Source: Angomonas ambiguus (lineage: Eukaryota > Euglenozoa > Kinetoplastea > Trypanosomatida > Trypanosomatidae). From it: 64,000 nt of DNA. Shown here piece by piece: positions 10,801 to 19,368 of this stretch (position 1 is its first letter; the number at the start of each line of letters is the position of its first letter). The position numbers and the translations under genes are program-made. The DNA is taken from assembly GCA_019695575.1 (NCBI GenBank), contig JADNSB010000041.1, positions 62,001 through 126,000 of the forward strand, in the 5' to 3' direction. Below the pieces are notes generated by a model, which did not search any database, was not told the DNA's origin, and worked only from the letters and a program-made list of their open reading frames with translations.

Positions 10801-13800
10801 GTTGGGTCCATATGAGCTTGGCGCTCAAAACGGCCGATCTGATCAGTGTCAACAAACAGTTACTCAACTACGATGGGGCCCCGCCGATCGCCCTAGGAGG
10901 AGATGTGTTTGCCTTCTCTGGACCTGTGGCTTCGGGCCTACATCAAGACAAGACCAATCATGTCCGAAAAGGGGGTCTTTCCCGTCTCTTCACTAGACTA
11001 CTGCGTGTTGCCTGCAGCTTGACGCTAAGGTGTACGGCTGAATTAGAAGCCGAGTTGACTCTACTAGACCGTTTTCTTCGCTTTATTGAATGCGACTCCA
11101 GTAATCCGCTCTCCTTTTTGGTGCGCCGAAACGGACCGGAGGTGAAGGAGAACTCTTCCGTCGCCATGACGATGGTGTTGTTGAATACGGTTCATTTATT
11201 ACTGGTAAAGCGGTTGAGGATGGGGGAGAATAGTGGTAGTGCGTTGTTTGCCAATCTCAACGTGGAGCTGGTAGACAAATTGAAATGTTTAGTGCTGGTA
11301 CAAAAGAGCACCTTTGACCACATGAACCTTCTGAACGTAAAGGACCCCACCTACGAAGACTCGTACGTCAATGTTACCACATGGAAGTGGCTGGTCCATC
11401 GGGTCGATAACTCGGGCACACACTCTATCGAGGAGTTTGCGGAGGTCGCCTCTCGGTTGGATTACAACCAATTTTTGGAAAAGTGTGCCTTCATCACCGA
11501 AAAAGAAAAGGCAGGGGATAAGGCACTTCTGGGGGTCGTGGTGTCGTTCCGAAAAGAGTACATGAGTAAGTCACTGAGGTTACTCGCCCACTTCTTGAAG
11601 ATGCAGTCCGATATTTTGAACCACTTAAAAGGGTTGATGGAGTCCAAAAGTGAAACGACGGCGTCCACTCGCGCCTCCCTCTCCAGTTCCTTGAACCATT
11701 CGTTTAACTCTATGGTGTACCAGTTTCAGCTCTCGTCCCAACACAACGCCGCACAGCGAATCAGTTCCTGGCGTAATTTTATTTACCGTTTAAAAGGCAC
11801 AATTTGGTCGATTAGTGCCGATGGGAAGCCTTCCGTCAACTATTTGTATCTCCGCCAGCGTCAAGAATCCTTGCTGACCCACCGTAAGTTAGGACCGTAC
11901 CCCGAGGGTAGCGACCACAGTAAAGTGCACCGGGGAAAGGGTCCAGAAAAGGAAGGAAAGGACTGCACACTGAGATTGAAAGGTGGGGAAGAGGTGTTTT
12001 TGGAGGAGGACGAGGAAAATGTGGAGGAGGAGGAAACCGAGGACGGTGTGACGACAGCGGGGGTGGCCAAAGAAAATGAACTAGACCCCGGCGCTGCCTC
12101 CGTCACCGACTTGGATTCGAACCCCTCTACTGAAGTGAAAGTATTGGAGGAAAAGCCGGTGCTTTTATCGTTTCCCTGTGAGCTCCCTTATATGATGCAT
12201 TGTTGGAGCGCCACCTTCACCCTTCGGGGCTCCGTCGTTGGGATCAATTTTGACAATGAAAACAAGTCCTATAACCAGATCGTCCCTGAAGACGCCAAAC
12301 CGTACCTTATCGCTCCCAAAAGTTTCAGTTTCAATGTGGACCATGTGAAGTTGATGGCGCCAGGGAGACGGTTTCGGATGAAGCGGACGGCGGTGGAGTT
12401 GTGGCTGCGCAATTGTCGAAATTACTTTATTAATTTCCCCGATTTAGAAACGATGAAAACAGTTGTCGAGGCGATGATTCAGATAAGACACTTTACGAGT
12501 GACGTGCCCAAGAAGAACAGTTTTGTGTACCGTGAATTGTTGGAGCCCTCGCTATACCCTTCGGGGTACTCCCACTCCTACTTGTTACAGGAAAATGTAA
12601 AAAAGGACCGATTTCGCATCTACATTACCCATCGCTGGCAAAACGGCGAGATCTCTAACTTTTTGTATCTCATGATGCTGAACACGTTTGCAGGGCGGTC
12701 TACCACCGATATCACCCAGTACCCTGTTTTCCCATGGGTCATCTCAAACTACACGAGTGACGAGCTCGACTTGAATAACCCGGACAACTTTAGAGACCTG
12801 AGCAAGCCTATCGGTATATGCGGGGGTGCCAAGCGAAGTGAATTCGTGAAACAGCGGTATGAAGCGATGAAGAGCTTTGGCGATGTCCCGTCGCATTTCT
12901 CTTCCCACTACAGCTCTCCTGCGGTCATGCTCTACTTTCTGCTTCGTCTGGAGCCGTACACCACGTTGAACATTCTCTTACAAGGAGGCCAATTCGACCA
13001 CGCCGACCGCATGTTTCACTCTATCGCGTCCACCTATTTTAACGTCACGACAAGCAGCCAAGATGTACGAGAGCTAGTCCCAGAACTCTACTATCTACCG
13101 GAACTGTGTCTCCGACACAACGGAGTGGAATTCGGCTCCAAGCAGGATGGCACCCCTGTCAGGGATCTACAGCTGCCCCCCTGGGCCCACGAGAACCCCT
13201 ATGAGTTCATCTTTCGGATGAGGGAAGCGCTGGAGTGCGATTACGTCTCAGCGCGACTGCATCAGTGGATCGACTTGATATTCGGATACAAGCAAAGAGG
13301 CCAGGAGGCGATTGACGCGTTGAATGTGTTTAACTGGAACTCGTACGAAAACTTGGACCCCGGTGACGTGGACCCCAACTTATTGATCGACTCCCTAGAC
13401 AACATTGGTCAGACCCCTACACAGGTGTTTCACCGTCCTCACCCTAGTCGCAAGCTACCTGAATTTGAATCCCCCCTGTTACTGAACACCAACATCAAGG
13501 TACTGCCTTTAGACTCGGCGTTTGGTCGTGTGGCGTGCTGCTCCGTTGTAGGCAGTACGCGGCTGGTTTTGGTGAGTGGGACGGGCTCTTTCCTTTCCTT
13601 CAACGTTCAATCCAAGCCCATTTTGAAAACCGTCTCCAGTAGTACCCCTGAACTTTCACCCAGCGCTGGACGCGTGTACTCCTCCCCATTAGGAATGACT
13701 GCCAGTGGAGTGCCCACTCCAGTGCAGCTGCCGCGGTCTGGAGCACCGCCACCCTCTCTCGATGAACTCCCACCGTCGTTGATCAATTACTACAATGGGT

Positions 13801-14732
13801 ATGAGGCGGTGAGTTTTGATCTCTCCGAGTGGGACCGACGTTCCTCTGCGATTCCTCCCGGTATCATTACCAAGACGACCGCCTTTTCGGATGGACCGAT
13901 AGCGCCTCACAATATGGCGTTGCTGTGTCTTCGATCGGAAACATTTGTTGTCTTTGGCGGTCTCTTTGATAACTCCATCCTCGTTCGTTCCCTTTCAGGC
14001 CCGACCCCAGATTTACACATACAAGTCCACCACGCACCAGTGGTACAGGTCTCCTCCTGCGCCTCCAGCCAATTTCTGGTGACGGGAGCGGAGGACACCA
14101 CCTTTGTGGTTTGGTCGTGCAGTCTGACCCCGCAGTTGGAGATTGTCCCTACCTTTTCTATTTTTGGTCACGAAGACAACCCCTCCGCCGCAGCGATCAG
14201 TCTGTATCTGGACATTGTGGCCACCGCCTCGGTGGATGGGGTGCTGCTCCTCCACTCTGTGGCGGATGGTGGTCTGGAGAATACGATTCGACACCCTCTT
14301 CATCTGTCCATCGACCGGGTGTTGATACAACCGTCCTGTTATGTACCCAATATTCTCTACGCCTCCAACAAGGATAATGTTATTCACCAAATTAGTGTCA
14401 ATGGGGTAGCGCTTCGCACCTTTTCTGTCCCTGGCCGTATCACTGCGTGGTGTGCCACTGATCATCAGTTTCTACTACTGAGTTGCTTTCCCCATAACAC
14501 TTTACCGACCGAGAAGGAAAACCAAAACACTTCCAACACCCCTTCCGTTTTGTACCTACACGGACTGCTCCTCTCGATTGAGAAGACAGTGTTGTTACCG
14601 ACGGACAGTCCCGTACAGACTCTTACGTGTCAGTCTCCTAATCCCCAAACGGTTATTGGAGGAACAGAAAATGGATCTTTGATTCTTTTACGTTCTTGTC
14701 GACAACAAGCGGGCACACAAGGCAATAAATAA
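4827..14732 (+). CDS. Giant BEACH domain protein with PH-like and WD40 domains
   Basis: A 3301-residue member of the BEACH family (neurobeachin/LYST/LRBA relatives), large scaffolds that act in vesicle traffic, lysosome size control and membrane fusion or fission. From N to C: a long armadillo-like helical region; a concanavalin-like lectin fold at about residues 1124-1288 (YTVSMWCRVE, then NTWVHIAVVH); more helical repeats; an acidic low-complexity linker at about 2390-2420; a PH-BEACH domain at about 2449-2554; the BEACH domain at about 2595-2845, with the signatures WQNGEISNFLYLMMLN, YPVFPWVI, RDLSKPIG, HYSSPAVMLYFLLRLEP and WIDLIFGYKQRG; and a WD40 propeller at about 2890-3295. The size matches LYST/neurobeachin-class proteins. 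The ATG at 4827 follows an A/T-rich leader. Which mammalian subfamily it belongs to cannot be settled by eye. Confidence 0.95.
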   Translation: MYKFFSEIAHNIKHAREPSTTSDNTSANRRIGEGSRQGRTTQQNEAEKAELRQFLLNSPLGKLVADQLGRGSGTASGSASDSSLGETGEKGELESTIYRYYRERLGTTTVKVLEESQTSKREEGTASVALWHLPRNIASGGGGTTESDTVLPARFVSILLDGWRSICRKGVAKDIVEYLGTALRGWISMVMVGGAPLRRMLLNDPKERFDECVYTSLKVISDPILGRPVESMGDPTRLVYTFHHLIFLLLVVHVPTPTVSQRATGETNEQLLHNKLPTKAAPSSPFKGSEGARKAIHPQLVMSAAPFGEWRESLSSLFAPLLIVYSGLAKDKTETRRADVIVSLLQLLRSLPFQSAKCEWLGNIVMSVMNILIEHFRLSSTTDLSLAEALLPQISTGIVLVTDLLKVDLSVMAPALQDARFLEGLLTCVVELGKRFDNEAVPPDSESSQKGSMLFEELTKLRRDAATGEKWVPCTSDDFWVHKAPLGSNCSAKDGVDEFCHSLLGLLALRRHFRLTLDLGVKVTTPLDQLQEILLRSLIVVEDGDVEWSSHSVVYPVFIKDVLNSLPSAHGGSRYEVEDFRRLISSGLSHVLFTSKRHFPALCDTGVLSYSVCYALHRLLSPVKPPSGKTRYESLQGTSGLVSTEVIVDGVLECIESHCVTELSDNVYRHLCGLCSVMATSAEKGDQSVIVDTFLNRGTLGICLRQLLRFPTIPYEDGAGEVLHGKFLPWLILLLQKLTQHHKVLETVLSSEQWRRPFDLLARNDYLSYYAEDLFGVLFSYHSTDLTTYEKHMTPLVQHFWHVVDHCIGLSNDPNDPISSLTAEAKDFVLLRLLIAIKLAVGHMRVEGGGGFFWGRLRNFQNIIGNGSDTEEYLLRLVHRISLTWVNSGNTQRVLTGLADALICLIKGNQSLRFLLFQRIKAEELVQVFQTAWFTTTDPQDWKGYTRQVMRLSLEALGTVSEDDFCARNSVQNASLIVALLLGFPEKDLNPSQYDALLWCLKSLLSIVNQCKTSLHLLAKYGIWEALCRLIPFSHNNKEARSLVYSLLIICAAHHVEVRQVKQLFLMIILEKDLKVKKDLLTTTLKVFSAACATCAGENSPRAYITNRHDCGLLGIKAVLQEFPHEAYTVSMWCRVESRYYAGKCCLFSFQSADHGTSFSVYYDLQGKCMELQYFVNRLELVKLWFDEKDHFFRTNTWVHIAVVHRTFNSTFLQGASCPFRLFANGVEVRFNYSASIAYPPITRGYFFAGVDGSDIKEYSTASALPGQMTAIYFFASALTSKEIHSIFSMDLQEPTFSKKLQFSPSELNGSRGAHGSYSISKGEIGKEHYLANQAYVCVDPRLSEQGQFYNLSAVIGGRAGESRIVVYEGSMSCVTTTVMEAICALDLFTSVLLPLLFMSGNVDALPFEVNGYQAVEENSIITAGNEEPLKDFFSILYSLLHMPFVQNGAQDVGFFALVANFLTKVGECLSKDIPPYFAKLCHLVAPYPSLFESAYMAFFLLPELLHSLSIAGRVSMVESQLTTFVDNHDMCSKIRYLGGQMFTVSEIIGLFHCETPEEAQYRDTLLKLLAALVVDSPIMNDISALSHLVRSLWEDSKEEATQLLVLRQVRLLIQSRPPLLVQLLSRKNYLGLLLPFVLYSNHETVRCEALLQVLLLVTRSKRIQSLMNPVLVGGEDVVHVVTNTTLSWMDRVFQSHPCTDLYYMSLRAGLIGQFDLEEIPPKYWVLPKGTGVSFFRTLTPILLLARRTEDEVLRYNILCDVRDLMARGKITGKDVISIQSWLFLTTDLFTSLQVTEWEFFSQPHHVMNLVEHQQFMYGSRRNPRSSTTRRSPKSLKEKSFMVLCGIVSEVLFYALTHDAFGDGELNTFVGYATETKNTVYLSHILGCVTDLYRERILSNHDSEGFSYHYGTGRRTALINLVALLNCIEDLLFYSAFAFTEGGEVNKQNYNEWEQLIVYPPGGKSVDCYPLLNTEEAGATGKVNLERAPEGRWVHMSLALKTADLISVNKQLLNYDGAPPIALGGDVFAFSGPVASGLHQDKTNHVRKGGLSRLFTRLLRVACSLTLRCTAELEAELTLLDRFLRFIECDSSNPLSFLVRRNGPEVKENSSVAMTMVLLNTVHLLLVKRLRMGENSGSALFANLNVELVDKLKCLVLVQKSTFDHMNLLNVKDPTYEDSYVNVTTWKWLVHRVDNSGTHSIEEFAEVASRLDYNQFLEKCAFITEKEKAGDKALLGVVVSFRKEYMSKSLRLLAHFLKMQSDILNHLKGLMESKSETTASTRASLSSSLNHSFNSMVYQFQLSSQHNAAQRISSWRNFIYRLKGTIWSISADGKPSVNYLYLRQRQESLLTHRKLGPYPEGSDHSKVHRGKGPEKEGKDCTLRLKGGEEVFLEEDEENVEEEETEDGVTTAGVAKENELDPGAASVTDLDSNPSTEVKVLEEKPVLLSFPCELPYMMHCWSATFTLRGSVVGINFDNENKSYNQIVPEDAKPYLIAPKSFSFNVDHVKLMAPGRRFRMKRTAVELWLRNCRNYFINFPDLETMKTVVEAMIQIRHFTSDVPKKNSFVYRELLEPSLYPSGYSHSYLLQENVKKDRFRIYITHRWQNGEISNFLYLMMLNTFAGRSTTDITQYPVFPWVISNYTSDELDLNNPDNFRDLSKPIGICGGAKRSEFVKQRYEAMKSFGDVPSHFSSHYSSPAVMLYFLLRLEPYTTLNILLQGGQFDHADRMFHSIASTYFNVTTSSQDVRELVPELYYLPELCLRHNGVEFGSKQDGTPVRDLQLPPWAHENPYEFIFRMREALECDYVSARLHQWIDLIFGYKQRGQEAIDALNVFNWNSYENLDPGDVDPNLLIDSLDNIGQTPTQVFHRPHPSRKLPEFESPLLLNTNIKVLPLDSAFGRVACCSVVGSTRLVLVSGTGSFLSFNVQSKPILKTVSSSTPELSPSAGRVYSSPLGMTASGVPTPVQLPRSGAPPPSLDELPPSLINYYNGYEAVSFDLSEWDRRSSAIPPGIITKTTAFSDGPIAPHNMALLCLRSETFVVFGGLFDNSILVRSLSGPTPDLHIQVHHAPVVQVSSCASSQFLVTGAEDTTFVVWSCSLTPQLEIVPTFSIFGHEDNPSAAAISLYLDIVATASVDGVLLLHSVADGGLENTIRHPLHLSIDRVLIQPSCYVPNILYASNKDNVIHQISVNGVALRTFSVPGRITAWCATDHQFLLLSCFPHNTLPTEKENQNTSNTPSVLYLHGLLLSIEKTVLLPTDSPVQTLTCQSPNPQTVIGGTENGSLILLRSCRQQAGTQGNK

Positions 14733-15116
14733 ATAACGGAATATATAAACCACGGGAGAAAAAACAAAAAGAGACATTAATATTTCTCCTTTTATTCTTT
14801 TATCAACAAAAAATAAAAATAAATAATTATGCTGCACTATTGTTTTTTTTTTTCCTCGTGTTTTTTTAGTGACAATGGTCACTACCATTACTTTTTCTGT
14901 TTTTTTCCATCATATACACGCTTTTTTTTTTTTTCCATCGTCGCATTAAAAAAAAAAATAATGACCACTACCTCACCGCATGTTTAACCTTAATAATAAT
15001 AATAATAATAAAATTCCGTTGTGTAGTGATGGCAATCCCTGAGATTGAATGTAATTGTACTCTTCCTCTCTTTTTCTCCTTCTTATTTGTATGATGGAAG
15101 CTGTAGAATTCCAATC
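14733..15116. other. Intergenic spacer and 5' leader of GPI2
   Basis: A 384-nt AT-rich spacer with several T-runs, an AAT trinucleotide repeat at about 14990-15013, and a strong pyrimidine tract at about 15057-15088 followed by AG at 15099-15100 and 15106-15107. The tract is the likely spliced-leader acceptor signal for the next gene. No gene is seen. Confidence 0.6.
15057..15107 (+). promoter_or_regulatory. Pyrimidine tract and AG: trans-splice acceptor that fixes the GPI2 start
   Basis: A nearly pure C/T run at 15057-15088 is followed by AG at 15099-15100 and 15106-15107. An in-frame ATG at 15045 lies upstream of this tract and would be removed by trans-splicing, so the first usable in-frame ATG is at 15117. 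Confidence 0.6.
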
Positions 15117-16121
15117 ATGGATCCACCCTTTCCTCTGGCCTCCCCCATTATGAGGGATGGCAGCTGGTTCCCCGCCTCTCCCCACACTCAAACGGCACCC
15201 ACGTGGAGGAAAGTGCTGTATGAAAAACAACCTTTCGAAGACAACTTTGTAGATTATGATCATTTCATGAAGGAGTTGAAGAAGAATCAAAATGTACACG
15301 TGTACAAGTATAGAGAAGTGATGACGGCCACCTTTCCCATCACCCAACAAGTCGCCCTAGTGATCATCTTTTGTAAAGTATTTTACGAACTACTGGACCG
15401 GCGCTGGAGTGCCTCTACTTTAGTATCGGTTGATGTGATTATTTTACTTCTGTCGTGGGTGATCTACGTCTATGTGCGGTACCGCCACTTCGCCTCTAGC
15501 GAGGCGTTTCAGCACGCTTCTCTACGGGAAAAAATAGAAAAGATGACGGTGTACATCGCCCACTTCGGGAGGCCTTTGATATCCCTCACTACGATTCTAT
15601 TCCTGTTGGGTCCAGTGATCACCACCCTCACAGCCACCTTCTCTGACGACACCATTATTACCTTTTCCATTGTCGGTATGGTGCTAAATGTGATGTTGGC
15701 CGACTATCAGTATTTGGGCGCCCTGACGGACCGTTACCAACCCAACTTTTCCGTCAACTCCGCCTTCTTTGCTGTCACCATGATGGCCTCTCGGTTTGAC
15801 GACCCTGTGAAGGGAGGGGCGCTGGTGGCGTTTGGCGCCATTGTATTCGCCCTCTCCCCCCCTGCTAGACAGTATCTGAATAAATACTCTAGAACGATGG
15901 AGACGTTTCTGACCGTATTGGGATTTCTCGCCAGTATTTGGGCTCTCCGGGATTCCAAGTCTCTTCTGTTTATCTTTACGAGTGGGTTTCTTGTGGTGGT
16001 GTTTTTATTTCCTCTTGTCTTTGTCAAATTGCATAGTGCGAAGAGTCAGATCAGCGGCCCATGGGATGAGGCTAAGCCGAAGAACAGTGCCGCTGCCGCG
16101 GAGTGGGCCAACACTGTGTAA
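15117..16121 (+). CDS. GPI2: GPI-GlcNAc transferase subunit PIG-C/GPI2
   Basis: A subunit of the ER complex that transfers GlcNAc from UDP-GlcNAc to phosphatidylinositol, the first step of GPI-anchor synthesis. That pathway is heavily used for surface coats in trypanosomatids. The 334-residue product opens with the conserved N-terminal signature WRKVLYEKQPFEDNFVD and a short basic-aromatic stretch, then about seven or eight hydrophobic segments (about residues 85-110, 115-135, 165-190, 195-215, 225-245, 250-268, 280-298, 300-320). The motif TLTATFSDDTI is characteristic of PIG-C. Length fits the family (about 280-350). I chose the ATG at 15117 rather than 15045, because the earlier one lies before the pyrimidine tract and adds non-conserved residues. 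It ends in TAA, followed by a 431-nt spacer. Confidence 0.92.
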   Translation: MDPPFPLASPIMRDGSWFPASPHTQTAPTWRKVLYEKQPFEDNFVDYDHFMKELKKNQNVHVYKYREVMTATFPITQQVALVIIFCKVFYELLDRRWSASTLVSVDVIILLLSWVIYVYVRYRHFASSEAFQHASLREKIEKMTVYIAHFGRPLISLTTILFLLGPVITTLTATFSDDTIITFSIVGMVLNVMLADYQYLGALTDRYQPNFSVNSAFFAVTMMASRFDDPVKGGALVAFGAIVFALSPPARQYLNKYSRTMETFLTVLGFLASIWALRDSKSLLFIFTSGFLVVVFLFPLVFVKLHSAKSQISGPWDEAKPKNSAAAAEWANTV

Positions 16122-16552
16122 GTCAAAAAAAAAAAAAACTGCCCATAGAAATGTACATTTGCTAAACATTTTTTCTTTTTTCACACGTTTGCATATGAGT
16201 TTATAATGCGTGACGAAACTCTATGTTCGGCTTCTTTACTAGCTCTTTTTTTTTTTCTTTGTTCCAGTGATCGACTTCTTCTTCTCTCTCTCTTATTCGT
16301 CTTTTTATTTTATAGGTAAATAAAGAAAAAGTCGTTGAATACGTATTCAAAAAATAAAAAAAACAGACTTTTTACTACTAATTATTTTATTTTAATTTGT
16401 AATTGTTTTTTTATTTTATTTTATTTTTTGATTCTATTTCTACAAGCAGACCCTTTTTTTTTTTATTTATTAATTCATTTAATTATTATTCCGAAATTAC
16501 ACTTGTTGATTTCCAAAAGAAAAAAAAAAAGAAAGAAAAAACACTATAAACG
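16122..16552. other. AT-rich intergenic spacer
   Basis: A 431-nt spacer dominated by T-runs and A-runs (for example near 16125-16138, 16246-16256, 16453-16463 and 16522-16540). Small + strand ORFs here are poly-Phe/Lys translations of homopolymers. Nothing gene-like is seen. Confidence 0.6.
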
Positions 16553-17662
16553 ATGTCCGACGTAACCCCCAAGCCTTCTTCTTCGGCGCTCTTCAGTCGA
16601 TTGACCCAGGCGACCACCAACTCGGACTGGATGATGTCCACCGACCGTCTCTCTGTCAAGGTGCAGCCCCCCACTCCCGTCGCCATGGGAGAGAGTAGTA
16701 CGCCAAAGACCAGCGGAGGATTTTTGAACTTTTTGTGTCGCTCCTCTCAGAGCACCCCGACGCCGGCCCCTCAACCACCGTCCCCGGTAACTGTGGAGGC
16801 GGAGGTGCCCGCCCCCAGCCGCGCCCGCCGTCCACTCGCCCTAGGTAGTGATACATGGAGCCCACTGGGCAGCGCCCCCCTCCGTCAGCCCGTCCCTGTC
16901 GACGCCCTAGTGAAGAAGGACGCCCCTCTGTCGGTGGACGCCGGACTCCAGGCCCCCGCTCCGCTGTGGTGCGACATCACCCCCCGCTCCTCCACTAGTA
17001 CGACCTCTCACAGCACCGCCCCTCGCCTCGCCCCCTCCCTGGATGCTTTCATGAAGAAGGACGCCTACCCCGCCCCTCTCCTTCCCACCGCCCTTGTCCC
17101 TCCCAAGCCCCTCTCTACCAGTCCACTGCGACAGGAGGAGGAGAGACGGAGCGAGGCGCTGGCCCAGCGGGAGGCGACCGCGCTGGTGCCCGCCATGGAG
17201 AGTCCAAACGACAGTGACTTTGGACTTGCTGTGCCACCCTCGACGACCACTTTTAGCCGCGCCGTCGAGGAACATTCCGTCGCCCTCGAGGAACGAGAAG
17301 ATACTGCCAACTTTCAGAACTTTGTCTCCAGTTTATTCTCCACCGATGATCAGGAGGCGCAGTCGTTCAATGCGTTTGAGATGGCCATGATGAAGCCCGC
17401 CACCGCCGCCCCCCGCTCCGCCACCTCCAAGTACACCACCTACCTCTCCCACGAGTCGGGTCACCCTCTCGGTACCACCGACACGGAGGGCGAGGATAGT
17501 TGGGAGCACCTGAGGAAGGTGGTGGGTATGGTGATGCAGGCGACTGGGTTCGACGGAGAGTCCTCGAGTAGTCCCTCTCCTTCCCCTAGTGGTAGCAAGT
17601 CTAACCGATTCAATTTAGACGGAAACGGTAGTGGAAAGGGTCGTGTATTCCATGGGTTTTAG
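16553..17662 (+). CDS. Pro/Ser-rich protein of unknown function with repeated KKDA motif
   Basis: A 369-residue, low-complexity protein rich in Pro, Ser, Thr and Ala, probably mostly disordered. Two copies of a short motif are visible: VDALVKKDAP at about residues 118-127 and LDAFMKKDAY at about 163-172, each preceded by Pro-rich sequence. A second short similarity, (A/S)REAVEEHSVALEERE-like, lies at about residues 235-250. The C-terminal third has a less repetitive block with FQNFVSSLFSTDDQEAQ and a tail ending in Ser/Gly/Asn. No signal peptide, membrane segment or enzymatic motif is seen. Its coding sequence is clearly more GC- and C-ending-codon-rich than the flanking spacers, which supports it being real. 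I do not recognise the family. Confidence 0.75.
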   Translation: MSDVTPKPSSSALFSRLTQATTNSDWMMSTDRLSVKVQPPTPVAMGESSTPKTSGGFLNFLCRSSQSTPTPAPQPPSPVTVEAEVPAPSRARRPLALGSDTWSPLGSAPLRQPVPVDALVKKDAPLSVDAGLQAPAPLWCDITPRSSTSTTSHSTAPRLAPSLDAFMKKDAYPAPLLPTALVPPKPLSTSPLRQEEERRSEALAQREATALVPAMESPNDSDFGLAVPPSTTTFSRAVEEHSVALEEREDTANFQNFVSSLFSTDDQEAQSFNAFEMAMMKPATAAPRSATSKYTTYLSHESGHPLGTTDTEGEDSWEHLRKVVGMVMQATGFDGESSSSPSPSPSGSKSNRFNLDGNGSGKGRVFHGF

Positions 17663-18431
17663 TACTACTGGCAGACGCACTTTTTTTCTTTTTGAATGAT
17701 ATTTTTGTTCATCTTTTTTTTTTTTTTAATATTAATAGCAAATTAGGACTTTTTTTTTCACATATATATATATATATATATACGCACTTACTTACCGACA
17801 CCCACAAACACATCATTTATTTAGGAATAGTAAAAATGATGGGAAAAGGATAAGTAACGTGTGGGATGAAGATGTTGTAAATCGAAAATGATCCGATATC
17901 TCGTTTTTTTTTTATATAAAATACTATTATTATTATTATAATTATTATCACTTTTTTTTTCTGGGTTTCTTAGGCTGTTTTATTATTAGTATTATTGCTC
18001 TGTTGCGGTAAGTATATCGCAGTATAATGTACTTTATAAAAAAAAAAACAGGATTTTTAGAAATTTTTTATTAAAAAAAGGGAAATAATTAAAGCTTTGA
18101 AAGCTCTGTTTTAGTTGCGTTTATTACTACTATGAAGTCCGCTTTTTTACAGCAATAATTTCCAACTCTCATTTATAGCTGTTTCTTTTTCAAATCATTA
18201 AATACACCCACGCATATACACTGAAGCATACACGATATAAGGTTTTGTTTTTTTCAGCAAGTACTATGAAATAATACACCACCGTACTTTTAAAGAGTCG
18301 ATAGATATGAATAGTCGTATATGTATATATACTTTCTAGTTGTATCGCACTGTTCATCAAGTTCCTTTCTCTGTCTCTCTCTCTTTTTTTTTTTAAAACA
18401 ACAGTAGTCCATTTTTTTCTCACTCGGTAGA
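17663..18431. other. Long AT-rich intergenic spacer
   Basis: At 769 nt this is one of the longest spacers in the window. It holds an (AT)n tract at 17762-17782, TTA/ATT triplets near 17920-17948, many T-runs, and a strong pyrimidine tract at about 18360-18395 (with several TCTC units) before AGs at 18405-18410 and 18429-18430, which are likely acceptors for ATP23. I looked for box C/D-like and tRNA-like structure and saw nothing convincing. Confidence 0.55.
17762..17782. repeat. (AT)n microsatellite
   Basis: About ten perfect AT units in the spacer downstream of the Pro/Ser-rich gene. Confidence 0.9.
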
Positions 18432-19205
18432 ATGTTAACCCTCATCGCGAAGAATAGCGGCGGGACTCCTGCCGGGGAGGAGGAAGAGAACTCCTCCAAT
18501 CTCCACCAGCTCTGCGAGTCCACCGTGGATTACGTCTTAAAGGAAGTCAACACCATTCAATATCTTATTCGGTCCATCGAAGAGGTCTCTGGCCGTCCCT
18601 TTCTTCGAGACCGTATCAAGTGTCTGTCCTCCACCCCAAAGGGTCAGAAAGGGGGTCGATTTACGAGAGAAATAGCAACGGCTGGTTATCTCTGGCAGCG
18701 CTCCCGCCCGGACTGTGAAAAGGGAGATATTGTGATTCTAGAGGAGCATCTGACGCCCTACGCCCATAAAAAGGGAAAAGTCTCCGAGAAGGAGAAGAAA
18801 AAAGAGTTGGAGGACACCGATAAAGGACTCCAGCTGTTCATCGAACGAAATCTACGTCACGAGTTAATTCACGCCTTTGATGACGCTCGAGGGGTGATCG
18901 AACCCATCAACTGTAGTCATCAAGCCTGTAGCGAGATCCGGGCCGCCCGCCTTAGCGGGGATTGCTTTAGCATGGAGGAAATCAAAAAGGGCCGTTTAGA
19001 TTACTTTCAGGGTGGCATACAGTGTGTGCGTCGTCGCGCCACGCTAGCCGTGGAGTCTAATCCCATTTGTCGAGGATTTGCTGATCGTGCGGTGGAAAAT
19101 AGCTTCGAAGTATGCTACTCCGACTATGAACCTTTCGTAGCTCCCATCTACTCTATGGGCAGCTACGGCGACGAAAAGTTTGAGAACGGTACGCTGAAAC
19201 TCTAA
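18432..19205 (+). CDS. ATP23: Mitochondrial inner membrane metalloprotease ATP23 (M76)
   Basis: A zinc metalloprotease of peptidase family M76. In yeast the family member acts in the mitochondrial intermembrane space, processing Atp6 and helping F1Fo ATP synthase assembly. The HExxH zinc site is intact as HELIH at residues 143-147, followed closely by FDDARG and then the hallmark block NCSHQACSEIRAARLSGDC. Further Cys residues (CVRRRA, NPICRG, VCYSDYEPF) match the Cys-rich C-terminal half of the family. The length of 257 aa fits (yeast about 230). There is no obvious cleaved presequence, as expected for an intermembrane-space protein with many cysteines. The start lies two bases after a TAG that could itself be the splice acceptor. 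Confidence in family is very high; the substrate in this organism is inferred. Confidence 0.95.
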   Translation: MLTLIAKNSGGTPAGEEEENSSNLHQLCESTVDYVLKEVNTIQYLIRSIEEVSGRPFLRDRIKCLSSTPKGQKGGRFTREIATAGYLWQRSRPDCEKGDIVILEEHLTPYAHKKGKVSEKEKKKELEDTDKGLQLFIERNLRHELIHAFDDARGVIEPINCSHQACSEIRAARLSGDCFSMEEIKKGRLDYFQGGIQCVRRRATLAVESNPICRGFADRAVENSFEVCYSDYEPFVAPIYSMGSYGDEKFENGTLKL

Positions 19206-19368
19206 ATGTTTCTTCACATTAACTACCCCCTTACGTGTAGCTTTTTTTTTTTTCTTTACTTAAATGTTTGTAGTGTCCAGTGTGATTCCGTGGTACGGTA
19301 ATAGAATGAAGAGTAACAAAACGCTTTTTTTTCTTCTTTCCCCCTTTCCTCCTTAGGCCTTCTAGAAG

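Noticed and set aside
15045-15116. Longer N-terminus for GPI2
   Set aside because: The extension is encoded by the polypyrimidine tract and would be removed by trans-splicing; family similarity begins after 15117.
17830-17900. Possible box C/D small RNA (TGATGG near 17837)
   Set aside because: No matching D box (CTGA) at a sensible distance and no terminal stem; chance match in AT-rich spacer.
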